Positions 1-6,264 are shown, counted from the stretch's first letter. The stretch is DNA of 6,397 nucleotides from a bacterium (GCA_021780625.1 JAJXYI010000219.1:1-6397), one strand, 5' to 3'. Notes: a model not told the origin generated them from the letters alone. Translations and numbers: made by a program.

Positions 1-132
1 CATTTCGCGGAGGTCCTCGACTCCGGCCACGCGAGCGCCGTGCTCGCCGCCTCGCTCTTCCATTTCGGCACCTTCACCGTGCCCGACGTGAAGTCCTACC
101 TGTCTTCGCACGGCGTACCCGTGCGACGCTGA
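1..132 (+). CDS. hisF: Imidazole glycerol phosphate synthase subunit HisF, C-terminal fragment
   Basis: The window opens inside a reading frame (frame 1) that gives 43 residues and stops at TGA 130-132. The peptide contains '[11 protein letters not shown]' followed by '[18 protein letters not shown]'. This matches the last beta-strand, phosphate-binding 'AAS' loop and final helix of HisF, where the family reads roughly AVLAAS-FHF, then a helix ending in K-YL, then G-VR. HisF is the cyclase half of the HisF-HisH complex. In the cytoplasm it uses ammonia supplied by HisH to convert PRFAR into imidazole glycerol phosphate and AICAR, the fifth step of histidine synthesis. Only the tail is visible, so the catalytic aspartates cannot be checked. 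A GC hairpin follows 6 nt after the stop. The next gene, GH95, lies on the same strand but is metabolically unrelated. The family call is secure for such a short piece because this motif is distinctive. Confidence 0.9.
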   Translation, partial: HFAEVLDSGHASAVLAASLFHFGTFTVPDVKSYLSSHGVPVRR

Positions 133-138
133 ACGCCG

Positions 139-161
139 CGGCGCGGCCTGCGACCGCGCCG
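139..161 (+). terminator. GC-rich hairpin just after hisF, possible weak or factor-assisted terminator
   Basis: Bases 139-146 (CGGCGCGG) pair perfectly with 154-161 (CCGCGCCG) around a 7-nt loop, 6 nt after the hisF stop. No T-run follows (the next bases are ATTGACGAG), so this is not a canonical intrinsic terminator. It may mark the hisF transcript end or protect the 3' end. The rest of the spacer to the GH95 start (162-279) shows no convincing promoter. TTGACG at 163-168 resembles a -35 box, but no -10 box lies at suitable spacing. Confidence 0.35.
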
Positions 162-279
162 ATTGACGAGACAACGAGATACGACTTTCCACGCGGCTCC
201 GGGCGGTCATAGCCTGCTGACTTCGATCGCGTCCGCTCGCCCCCGCCCCCTGCGGCCCCGCGAGCCATCGTACCTCACC

Positions 280-348
280 ATGCACCTGCCCCGCCCCTTG
301 CTGCTCCTCGTGACCCTGTGCTCGCTCTCGTCCGCATGCGCGGCCGCG
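280..348 (+). other. Signal peptide of the GH95 enzyme, with ambiguous lipobox
   Basis: Residues 1-23 have a short basic start (MHLPRP), a leucine-rich core (LLLLVTLCSL) and a small-residue end. Cleavage by signal peptidase I after A21-A22-A23 fits the AXA rule and would leave SSDPVLW as the mature N-terminus. C20, preceded by S-S-A, is a weak lipobox because position -3 is Ser rather than Leu, Val or Ile. A lipoprotein is possible but less likely. Either way the enzyme is exported from the cytoplasm. Confidence 0.75.
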
Positions 349-2622
349 TCCTCCGATCCGGTCCTGTGGTATCGCGAGCCCGCCCACGAGGCGATCACCG
401 AGGCCCTCCCCATCGGCAACGGCCGGCTCGGCGCGCTCGTCACCGGCGGGATTTCCACCGAGTCCCTCGAGCTCAACGAGTCTACGCTCTGGGCGGGCGG
501 CCCGTACAACGCCGCGAACCCCAAGGGTCGCGCCGCGCTGCCGGAGATCAGGAGGCTCGTATTCACCGGACACTACAAGGAGGCCCAGGAGCTCTGCTCC
601 GAGACGATGATGGGCAACCCGCTCGGCGAGCTGCCGTATCAACCGCTTGGCGACATCAAGGCCGAGTTCCCCGACCAGGGGACCGTCTCAGGCTACCGCC
701 GCCAGCTGGACCTCGACCGCGCCCTCGCGACGGTCTCCTACGACGCCGGTGGCGTCCACTACACCCGCGAGTATTTCGCGAGTTACCCGGACCAGGCCAT
801 CGTGATGCGCTTCACCGCGAGCAAGCCCGGCGCCATCAACTGCATCCTTTCGTTCGACTCCCAGCAGCGCGACGTCGGCACCGACGTCTGGCCGGGCGGC
901 ATCCGCATGCACGGCAGGAATCTCGACATGGGCGGCGTCAAGGGCGCGCTGACCTTCGTGGCCGAGGCCCGCGTATCGGCTCCGGGAGGACGCGTCACCC
1001 CGGGGGAACGGATCCTCACCATCCGCCACGCCGACTCGGTGACCATCGTCCTGGACGCAGCCACGAGCTATCGTTCCTGGAACGACGTCGGCGGCGACCC
1101 CTACGAGCTTGTGCAGGGCCGACTCTCGAAATCAGCGGATCGTCCGTATGCGGACCTGTTGGCCAGGCATGAGGCCGACTTTCGCCCGAAATTCGAGCGC
1201 CTTCAGCTTGATCTCGGAGCTCTGAGGAACCCGGGGCTCACGGCCGACGAGCAGCTCGACGCCAACGCGCGGAATCCCGACCCCGCGGTGGCGGCTCTCT
1301 ACTTCGACTTCGCGCGCTACCTCCTGCTCTCCTGTTCCCGCCCGGGCGGCCAGCCCGCGACGCTTCAGGGACTGTGGAACGACCAGATCTATCCGCCCTG
1401 GGGGAGCAAATACACGGTGAACATCAACACCGAGATGAACTACTGGCCCGCGGATCCGGGCAACCTGGGCGACTGCGTGGAGCCCCTTCTTCGCATGGTC
1501 GGGGACCTGGCCCAGAGCGGGGCCCGCACAGCGAAGATCGAGTACGGGGCGGGCGGCTGGGTCTGCCATCACAACACGGACCTCTGGCGCGGCACCGCGC
1601 CGGTCGACGGCCCCTTCTGGGGCATGTGGCCCACCGGCGGCGCGTGGCTCTGCCTGCAGTTGTGGGAACATTATCAATACACCGGAGACCGCTCGTTCCT
1701 GGAAAAGCTCTACCCGCTGATGAAGGGCTCGGCGCAGTTCTTCCTCGACACGCTCGTACCCGATCCCTCCGGGAAATATCTCGTCGTCTGCCCCAGCGTC
1801 TCGCCTGAGAACGCCCACGCCCCGGGCGTGAGCATCGCCGCGGGAACCACCATGGACAACACGATCCTTCGCGACCTCTTTGCCGACTGCGCCGAGGCCG
1901 CCCGGACGCTTGGCGTCGATTCCTCCTTCCGCGCCGACGTGCTCCGTGCTCGCGCCAAGCTGCCTCCTTTCCGGATCGGCAAGGGCGGCTACCTCCAGGA
2001 ATGGATGCAAGACTGGGACGCCCAGGCGCCCGACATCCACCATCGCCACGTCTCGCACCTCTTCGGTCTCTTCCCCTCGCAGCAAATCACCGTGGACGGC
2101 ACGCCCGCCCTTGCGAAGGCCGCGATCAAGACGCTCGAGATGCGCGGCGACCTGAGCACGGGCTGGAGCCTCGCGTGGAAGATCAACCTGTGGGCACGCC
2201 TGCGCGACGGGAACCACGCCTGGAAGCTGCTCCAGGACCTCCTGAATCCAAGCCGGACCTACACCAACTTCTTCGACGCCCACCCGCCATTCCAGATCGA
2301 CGGTAATTTCGGCGGCGCCTCGGGCATGATGGAAATGTTGGTGCAGAGCCGCCTCCTCGGCCCCGTCCTGTCCAGCCAGCCCACGCCGGTCGAACTCGAT
2401 CTCCTTCCCGCCCTGCCCGACGCCTGGCCGCAGGGCAGCGTCCGTGGCATCCGTGCGCGCGGTGGCCTCGTTGTCGATATTTCCTGGTCCCGCGGTCGCG
2501 TCGAGAAGGCCGTCGTCACGGCGACCATTCCCGCGACCGTCACAGTTCGCCACGCGGACAAGTCACTCACCCGGACCCTCGCCGCAGGCGAATCGCTCAC
2601 GCTGGACGCGGGGCAGATTTGA
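280..2622 (+). CDS. Secreted GH95 glycoside hydrolase (alpha-L-fucosidase / alpha-L-galactosidase family)
   Basis: This 780-residue protein has the usual length and order for GH95. After the signal peptide, an N-terminal beta-sandwich (about 28-260) carries 'EALPIGNGRLGALVTGG' and 'LNESTLWAGGPYN'. A helical linker leads to an (alpha/alpha)6 barrel (about 300-690), then a C-terminal beta domain. Barrel motifs include 'LQGLWN' (362-367), 'NINTEMNYWP' (381-390), 'HNTDLWRG', 'SVSPEN' and 'HPPFQIDGNFG'. By analogy with the B. bifidum 1,2-alpha-L-fucosidase AfcA, E510 is the general acid, and N381, N383 and D674 form the Asn/Asp base relay of this inverting family. Thr379 sits where AfcA is thought to have a His that contacts fucose, so the sugar could be L-fucose or L-galactose. 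The ATG at 280 is preferred to an in-frame TTG at 163 because it starts directly on a signal peptide; the extra 39 residues look non-coding. No Shine-Dalgarno is visible. The gene is solitary, converges on tkt, and is not in a visible utilisation locus. Confidence 0.93.
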   Translation: MHLPRPLLLLVTLCSLSSACAAASSDPVLWYREPAHEAITEALPIGNGRLGALVTGGISTESLELNESTLWAGGPYNAANPKGRAALPEIRRLVFTGHYKEAQELCSETMMGNPLGELPYQPLGDIKAEFPDQGTVSGYRRQLDLDRALATVSYDAGGVHYTREYFASYPDQAIVMRFTASKPGAINCILSFDSQQRDVGTDVWPGGIRMHGRNLDMGGVKGALTFVAEARVSAPGGRVTPGERILTIRHADSVTIVLDAATSYRSWNDVGGDPYELVQGRLSKSADRPYADLLARHEADFRPKFERLQLDLGALRNPGLTADEQLDANARNPDPAVAALYFDFARYLLLSCSRPGGQPATLQGLWNDQIYPPWGSKYTVNINTEMNYWPADPGNLGDCVEPLLRMVGDLAQSGARTAKIEYGAGGWVCHHNTDLWRGTAPVDGPFWGMWPTGGAWLCLQLWEHYQYTGDRSFLEKLYPLMKGSAQFFLDTLVPDPSGKYLVVCPSVSPENAHAPGVSIAAGTTMDNTILRDLFADCAEAARTLGVDSSFRADVLRARAKLPPFRIGKGGYLQEWMQDWDAQAPDIHHRHVSHLFGLFPSQQITVDGTPALAKAAIKTLEMRGDLSTGWSLAWKINLWARLRDGNHAWKLLQDLLNPSRTYTNFFDAHPPFQIDGNFGGASGMMEMLVQSRLLGPVLSSQPTPVELDLLPALPDAWPQGSVRGIRARGGLVVDISWSRGRVEKAVVTATIPATVTVRHADKSLTRTLAAGESLTLDAGQI

Positions 2623-2708
2623 CTGCCAGCCAGCACAGGGAGGATCAGCCACGGACCGCAAACTGATGTCACCCATCGGCCGTTGCGGCATCCCAGCCGC
2701 CGCTGACT

Positions 2709-2883
2709 GATGTGGAGTGCGGTGGCCTGACACCTCTCCTGGACGCGAGGCCTGTCGAAGACCCTGAGCGAAGTCGAACGGGATTCGCGCCCGGAGGTTT
2801 CGGATTCCGAAACCTCCGTCCGAACCGTGCGGGCGGTCGGGCCCGCCCGTCGAAAGCGGTGCCAGGTCACCGCACTTCACATC
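2709..2883. repeat. 175-bp MITE-like element with 26-bp terminal inverted repeats and internal hairpins
   Basis: The segment 2709-2734 and the reverse complement of 2858-2883 match at 23 of 26 positions, sharing blocks such as AGTGCGGTG. Read as plus-strand RNA, two of the three mismatches are G-U wobbles, so 25 of 26 positions can pair. Between the ends lie three more self-complementary units: GGACGCGA (2741-2748) with TCGCGCCC (2785-2792; 7 of 8 pairs), a perfect 13-bp-arm palindrome (2792-2818), and CGGGCGG (2830-2836) with CCGCCCG (2843-2849). The whole could fold as a cloverleaf. The ends are also small hairpins themselves (GGTG/CACC at 2721-2734; GCGGTG/CACCGC at 2856-2873). It has no transposase and no coding frame. 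I could not identify a flanking target-site duplication. A mobile or REP-like repeat, or a structured RNA, are both possible. Confidence 0.7.
2792..2818. repeat. Perfect 27-bp palindrome (13-bp arms, 1-nt centre)
   Basis: CGGAGGTTTCGGA at 2792-2804 is the exact reverse complement of TCCGAAACCTCCG at 2806-2818, with T2805 at the centre. It lies in the middle of the 175-bp element. There is no T-run on either side, so it is not a standard intrinsic terminator. The 1-nt centre means the RNA hairpin must open a few pairs to form a loop. Such symmetry fits a dimeric protein-binding site, a cruciform, or a hairpin arm of the larger repeat. Confidence 0.85.
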
Positions 2884-3026
2884 GAACACAGAGAGCACAA
2901 GCCTCAAAGCACAGGAAGCGTCTTGGCTTTCCCAATGCACCTCCGAGGTGAACTCAGACGCTGCCCTTCACTTCGATTCCAGGCTTCGTGATCTCTGTGT
3001 CTCAGTGGTCCAACTACGGTATTCGG
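2884..3026. repeat. CACAGAG-type inverted-repeat element, copy A (downstream of tkt)
   Basis: The left arm 2886-2904 (ACACAGAGAGCACAAGCCT) matches the reverse complement of 2981-3000 with one mismatch and one indel, separated by 76 nt. The right half (2984-3026) aligns without gaps to 5169-5211 at 33 of 43 positions. The central part also resembles that copy: CCAATGCACCTCCGAGGTGA here against CCAATCACATTCGCCGTGAG there. So this is a member of a dispersed family, not a chance palindrome. The outer part of the left arm (CCACAGAG in copy B) is missing where this copy meets the 175-bp element, suggesting truncation at that junction. The right end reaches to within 3 nt of the tkt stop codon. Confidence 0.75.
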
Positions 3027-3028
3027 GC

Positions 3029-5020
3029 TCAGAGCGCCCGGGCTGCAGCGATGACGGCTTCGGCGGTGATGCCGAGCTCCTTCATCGCGGTGCCACCGGG
3101 GGCGCTCAGGCCGAAGCGATCGATGCCGAGGGTCTTGCCCTCGGGGCCGACGTACTTGTGCCAGAGCGCGGTGACGCCCGCCTCGATCGAGACTCGGCGG
3201 CGGCAAGCGGCCGGCAGGACCTCCTCGCGGTATTCGGCCGACTGGCGGTCGAAGCGCTCCATCGAGGGAATCGAGACGACGCGCACATTGGGTCCGAGGA
3301 CCTTCGCGGCGGCCATGACATGCTGCAGCTCGGAGCCGCAGGAGATCAGGATGTGCGTGAGCGGGGCGGTCTCGCGAAGGGCGATGTAGCCGCCCTTGAT
3401 CACGCCCTCGCGGCGCGTCTGCACGGGAATGTCGTTGAGCATCGGCACCGCCTGGCGGGTGAGCGCGAGCAGCGTCGGGCCGTCCTGACGCTCGAGCGCG
3501 GCCGCAAACGCGCCGGCCGTCTCCTCCGGATCCGCCGGACGGATGACGTCGAGGTTCGGGATCACGCGCAAGCCGGACACCGTCTCCACCGGCTGGTGGG
3601 TCGGGCCGTCCTCGCCCACGCCGATCGAATCGTGCGTGTAGATGTAGATCACCGGCAGCTTGGCCAGCGAGGCGATGCGCATCGCGGGGCGGGAGTAGTC
3701 GGCGAACACCAGGAACGTGGCGCAGGAGGCACGGAACAGGCCGTCGTAGGCGAGACCGTTGCTGATCGCGGCCATCGCGTGCTCACGGATGCCGAAACGG
3801 ATGTTCCGGCCCGAGCGGTTGGAGCGGTCAAAATCCTTGTCGGCGGCGATGTAGTTCAGCGTCGAGCCGTAGAGGTCGGCGCTACCCGAGATGAACATGG
3901 GCAGCTCTGCGGCGACGGGCTGGAGCACGTCCTTGCCGGCGGCGCGGGTGGCGAGCTTCGCATCGAGCGGGAATGCCGGGATCTTCGCGAGTAGGTCGAG
4001 CGCGACAGGCTGCTTCTTCGAGGACTCCAGCAGGGCGGCCTTGTCGGGATTGGCGGCGGCCCAGGCCTGGAAGGTCTTGTTCCACTTCTTGTACGCGCGG
4101 ACGAGGCGCTTCTTGTGGTCGGCGAAATACGAGCGCACGTCGTCGCTCACGAAGAAATGCTGATCGGCCGGCAGTCCGAGGCCGGCGCGCGCGGCGTCCG
4201 AGAACTTGGCGCCGCCCTCACCATGCCCCTTGGACGTGCCCTGCACCTCGGGAATGCCCTTGCCGATGATCGTCTTGGCGATGATCAGCTGCGGCTTGCC
4301 GGACTTGGCCTTCTTGGCGCGGTTGACCGCCTTGAGGATCGCCGCGAGATCATGACCGTCGGCGAGGGTCTGAACGTCCCAGCCGATCGCCTTGAAGCGA
4401 GCTGCGGTGTTCTCGCTCTGCGACTTGTTGGCCATCGCATCGAGCGTCACGTCGTTCGAATCGTAAATGAGGATCAGGTTGTCGAGACCCTGGTGGCCGG
4501 CGAAGGCAACGGCCTCCATGGCGACCCCTTCCTGCATGCAGCCGTCGCCGGCGAGGCAGATGACGTGCGAGTCGAGAATGGTATGTTCGGGCGTGTTGAA
4601 CCGCGCCGCGGCCATCTGGCCGGAGACCGCGAGGCCCACGGCATTACCGATTCCCTGGCCGAGCGGGCCGGTCGTGCATTCGACGCCCGGGGTCTCATGA
4701 AACTCCGGATGCCCCGGGGTCTTGGAATGCAGCTGGCGGAAGTTCTTCAGATCCTCCAGCGACAGGTCGTAGCCGCTCAGATGCAGCCACGTGTAGAGGA
4801 ACATCGAGCCGTGGCCCGCGGAGAGGACGAACCGGTCGCGGTTAAGCCAGCGCGGTTGTTCGGGATTATGGACCATGGCGTGCCCGTAGAGCACGGCGCC
4901 GATTTCGGCCGCGCCGAGCGGCAGACCGAGGTGTCCTGAAGAGCACTTGTGAACGGCATCGATTGCGAGTCCGCGAGCCTGGGCACAAGCCTTGGAGAGG
5001 ATATCAACGTGGAGTTTCAT
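3029..5020 (-). CDS. tkt: Transketolase
   Basis: This 663-residue thiamine-diphosphate enzyme moves two-carbon ketol units between sugar phosphates, for example xylulose 5-phosphate plus ribose 5-phosphate to glyceraldehyde 3-phosphate plus sedoheptulose 7-phosphate. It acts in the cytoplasm as a dimer. Length and domain order are normal: ThDP pyrophosphate domain (about 1-290), pyrimidine domain (about 350-525), C-terminal domain (about 540-663). Visible key residues, with E. coli TktA counterparts from memory, are H30 (H26), H70 (H66), 'GPLGQG' at 118-123, metal ligands D159 in 'AGDGCMQEG' and N189, H266 (H261), the cofactor-activating E413 in 'FGIREHAMA', D471 and H475 in '[11 protein letters not shown]', and R522. 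The cofactor loop reads GHLGLPLG, not the usual GHPGMPLG. The ATG at 5020 begins the normal N-terminal helix, but no Shine-Dalgarno precedes it. An inverted repeat starts about 35 bp upstream and another ends beside the stop. Confidence 0.97.
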   Translation of the reverse strand: MKLHVDILSKACAQARGLAIDAVHKCSSGHLGLPLGAAEIGAVLYGHAMVHNPEQPRWLNRDRFVLSAGHGSMFLYTWLHLSGYDLSLEDLKNFRQLHSKTPGHPEFHETPGVECTTGPLGQGIGNAVGLAVSGQMAAARFNTPEHTILDSHVICLAGDGCMQEGVAMEAVAFAGHQGLDNLILIYDSNDVTLDAMANKSQSENTAARFKAIGWDVQTLADGHDLAAILKAVNRAKKAKSGKPQLIIAKTIIGKGIPEVQGTSKGHGEGGAKFSDAARAGLGLPADQHFFVSDDVRSYFADHKKRLVRAYKKWNKTFQAWAAANPDKAALLESSKKQPVALDLLAKIPAFPLDAKLATRAAGKDVLQPVAAELPMFISGSADLYGSTLNYIAADKDFDRSNRSGRNIRFGIREHAMAAISNGLAYDGLFRASCATFLVFADYSRPAMRIASLAKLPVIYIYTHDSIGVGEDGPTHQPVETVSGLRVIPNLDVIRPADPEETAGAFAAALERQDGPTLLALTRQAVPMLNDIPVQTRREGVIKGGYIALRETAPLTHILISCGSELQHVMAAAKVLGPNVRVVSIPSMERFDRQSAEYREEVLPAACRRRVSIEAGVTALWHKYVGPEGKTLGIDRFGLSAPGGTAMKELGITAEAVIAAARAL

Positions 5021-5054
5021 ATCGGGTTATGCGAAATTGGGAAAGGCAGTTGGA

Positions 5055-5211
5055 TTAAGACCACAGAGACACAGAGGGCACGGAGAAAGGCAATTAGGGG
5101 CAAATCCCGCAGCCAATCACATTCGCCGTGAGATGAGTCATAGGCCTGTACCTCGCACTGATTTCCGGCTCTGTGCTCTCTGTGTCTCTTTGGTTCAAAT
5201 GCGGTATGTGG
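5055..5211. repeat. CACAGAG-type inverted-repeat element, copy B (in the tkt leader)
   Basis: Positions 5061-5085 (starting CCACAGAGACACAGAG) match the reverse complement of 5169-5193 at 22 of 25, with an 83-nt centre. Copy A lies at 2884-3026. The two copies are in the same orientation, one on each side of transketolase. Translating the right half in plus-strand frames gives near-identical meaningless peptides (LCVSVVQLRY in copy A, LCVSLVQMRY in copy B), which shows the shared ancestry. The element begins 35 bp upstream of the tkt start codon, so it is either transcribed as part of the 5' leader or separates the promoter from the gene. Confidence 0.8.
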
Positions 5212-5340
5212 ATTTTGCTGAGTCTGAGGTCGGAGGGCTGGTTGGGGGAATCCGTATTCCCTCGGAGAATAGCCAAGATTCACGATTCCCCACCCTGCAA
5301 CTCGGAAAGCGAGAAAAGCAGTGTGACGTTAGACGAATCC

Positions 5341-5374
5341 CGGTCGACGGACGCCCTGCGCGCGTCGTCGACCG
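5341..5374. repeat. Strong GTCGAC hairpin next to the tpi terminator
   Basis: CGGTCGACG (5341-5349) pairs with CGTCGACCG (5366-5374) and, after one bulged G (5350), ACGC (5351-5354) pairs with GCGT (5362-5365) around a 7-nt loop. That gives 13 base pairs in total. On the minus strand it begins 7 nt beyond the U-run of the tpi terminator. It has no T-run of its own. It may back up termination, block 3' exonucleases, or be an operator-like site upstream of tkt. Confidence 0.6.
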
Positions 5375-5381
5375 CAGCGTG

Positions 5382-5411
5382 AAAAAAAAGAGCCTCCCGC
5401 GGAGGAGGCCC
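5382..5411 (-). terminator. Rho-independent terminator of tpiA
   Basis: Read on the minus strand, GGGCCTCC pairs with GGAGGCTC (8 pairs including one G-U) around a 6-nt loop, and a run of eight Ts follows directly (A5382-5389 on the plus strand). It starts 26 nt after the tpi stop codon. Stem, loop and T-run are all canonical. It ends the pgk-tpi transcript before tkt. Confidence 0.93.
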
Positions 5412-5437
5412 TTTCGAAATGACGAAATACCGGGGGC

Positions 5438-6205
5438 TTATTTGACTGCCGCCGCGGCCTTGATGAGCTCCACGAAGCTGCGCGACTCGAGGGAGGCGCC
5501 GCCGATGAGGCCGCCATCGATATCCTTCTGGGCGAGCAGCTCGGGGGCGTTAGCGGGCTTCATCGAGCCGCCGTAGAGAATGCGGATCTTCTGCGCCACG
5601 GAATCGCCGAACAGCTTCACGAGCAGGCTGCGGATGAAGGCATGCACCTCCTGGGCCTGGGCGGTCGTGGCGACCTTGCCGGTGCCGATGGCCCAGACGG
5701 GTTCATAGGCGACGACCACGTTGGTCGCGAGTTCCTTGCTCACGCCCTCGAGGGCGCCCTCGAGCTGGGTCTGCACGACCTTCAACGTCGAACCAGCCTC
5801 GCGCTCCGCGAGCGTCTCACCGACGCAGAGGATGGGCTTGAGCTGATTCTTCAAGGCCGCGAGGACCTTCTGGTTCACGAAGGAGTCGGTCTCGCCGAAG
5901 TACGTGCGGCGTTCGCTGTGGCCGAGGATGACGTAGTTGACGAAGATGCCGCGGAGCATGGGCGCGGAGACTTCGCCGGTGAAGGCGCCGCTGGTCTCAT
6001 GGTGCATGTTTTGCGCACCGAGTTTCACGGACGAACCTTCGAGGGATTTGGCGACGGTCTCGAGGGAAGTGAACGGCGGGCAGACGACGATATCGACGTC
6101 GGTCGTGCGGCCGACTTCGGCCACGATCTCCTGGACGAGCGTCAGGGCGTCGCTGGAGGTCTTGTTCATCTTCCAGTTACCTGCGATGAATTTCTTTCGG
6201 ATCAT
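5438..6205 (-). CDS. tpiA: Triose-phosphate isomerase
   Basis: The enzyme interconverts dihydroxyacetone phosphate and glyceraldehyde 3-phosphate in glycolysis and gluconeogenesis, as a cytoplasmic homodimer with a (beta/alpha)8 barrel. Its 255 residues are the normal length. All catalytic residues are visible: N10 and K12 in 'AGNWKMN', H96 in 'ILGHSERR', and the base E168 in 'AYEPVWAIGTGKVA', which also carries the flexible lid over the active site. Phosphate-binding loops are 'YGGSMKP' (211-217) and 'GLIGGASL' (232-239). The ATG at 6205 gives the typical N-terminus MIRKKFIAGNWKMN. Its upstream bases are A/C-rich with no Shine-Dalgarno (CAACATCCCTTATG). pgk ends 104 nt upstream on the same strand with no terminator between, so the two are probably co-transcribed. 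A good terminator follows the stop. Confidence 0.98.
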   Translation of the reverse strand: MIRKKFIAGNWKMNKTSSDALTLVQEIVAEVGRTTDVDIVVCPPFTSLETVAKSLEGSSVKLGAQNMHHETSGAFTGEVSAPMLRGIFVNYVILGHSERRTYFGETDSFVNQKVLAALKNQLKPILCVGETLAEREAGSTLKVVQTQLEGALEGVSKELATNVVVAYEPVWAIGTGKVATTAQAQEVHAFIRSLLVKLFGDSVAQKIRILYGGSMKPANAPELLAQKDIDGGLIGGASLESRSFVELIKAAAAVK

Positions 6206-6264
6206 AAGGGATGTTGAACTGGGTGTTGGATTGGAGTCGCGACCGCGGCCGCGGGAGGCGGTGA

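Larger units (their letters stand above)
2623..3028. other. 406-bp non-coding region between the convergent GH95 and tkt genes
   Basis: No credible gene lies here. Short open frames in the region run into the antisense of tkt or translate repeat sequence. The first 86 bases (2623-2708) show nothing recognisable. From 2709 to 3026 the region is almost entirely made of two adjoining structured repeats, listed separately. No hairpin with a T-run is visible for either gene. Ends of the converging transcripts may therefore depend on Rho or on the palindromes. This is a typical permissive site for small repeats, since neither gene's promoter would be disturbed. Confidence 0.8.
5021..5437. other. 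417-bp non-coding region between tpi and tkt
   Basis: No credible gene lies here. Small frames on both strands only translate the repeat and spacer. In minus-strand reading order it holds the tpi terminator (5411-5382), a second strong hairpin (5374-5341), about 130 bases of spacer, a CACAGAG-type inverted repeat (5211-5055), and a short A/C-rich leader to the tkt ATG. The spacer includes a 6-bp hairpin, GGGAAT 5246-5251 with ATTCCC 5256-5261. Because a terminator separates the genes, the tkt promoter should lie in this region. I found no -35/-10 pair good enough to place it. Confidence 0.75.

Noticed and set aside
163..279. 39-residue N-terminal extension of GH95 from a TTG codon
   Set aside because: The extension (Arg/Pro-rich) would bury the signal peptide that starts exactly at ATG 280, and there is no ribosome binding site at the TTG.
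1132..2553. 473-codon minus-strand open frame opposite GH95
   Set aside because: It lies wholly within the conserved GH95 gene and its translation shows no recognisable domain; a shadow of high GC content.
2709..3028. CRISPR array or tandem repeat
   Set aside because: The repeats are inverted pairs and single dispersed copies; there are no regularly spaced direct repeats with unique spacers.
2948..3994. Long plus-strand open frame opposite tkt
   Set aside because: It is antisense to a clearly conserved transketolase, rich in His/Arg/Gly/Ala as expected of a shadow frame in GC-rich DNA, and begins in a repeat.
5026..5031. CATAAC as a -10 box giving a leaderless tkt mRNA
   Set aside because: The spacing to the ATG would fit, but the corresponding -35 position (TCCAAC) matches poorly, so the case is too weak.
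5017..5283. Possible small protein upstream of tkt on the minus strand
   Set aside because: It translates the CACAGAG inverted repeat (RHREHR and ALCVSVV segments), overlaps the tkt start and has no family resemblance.
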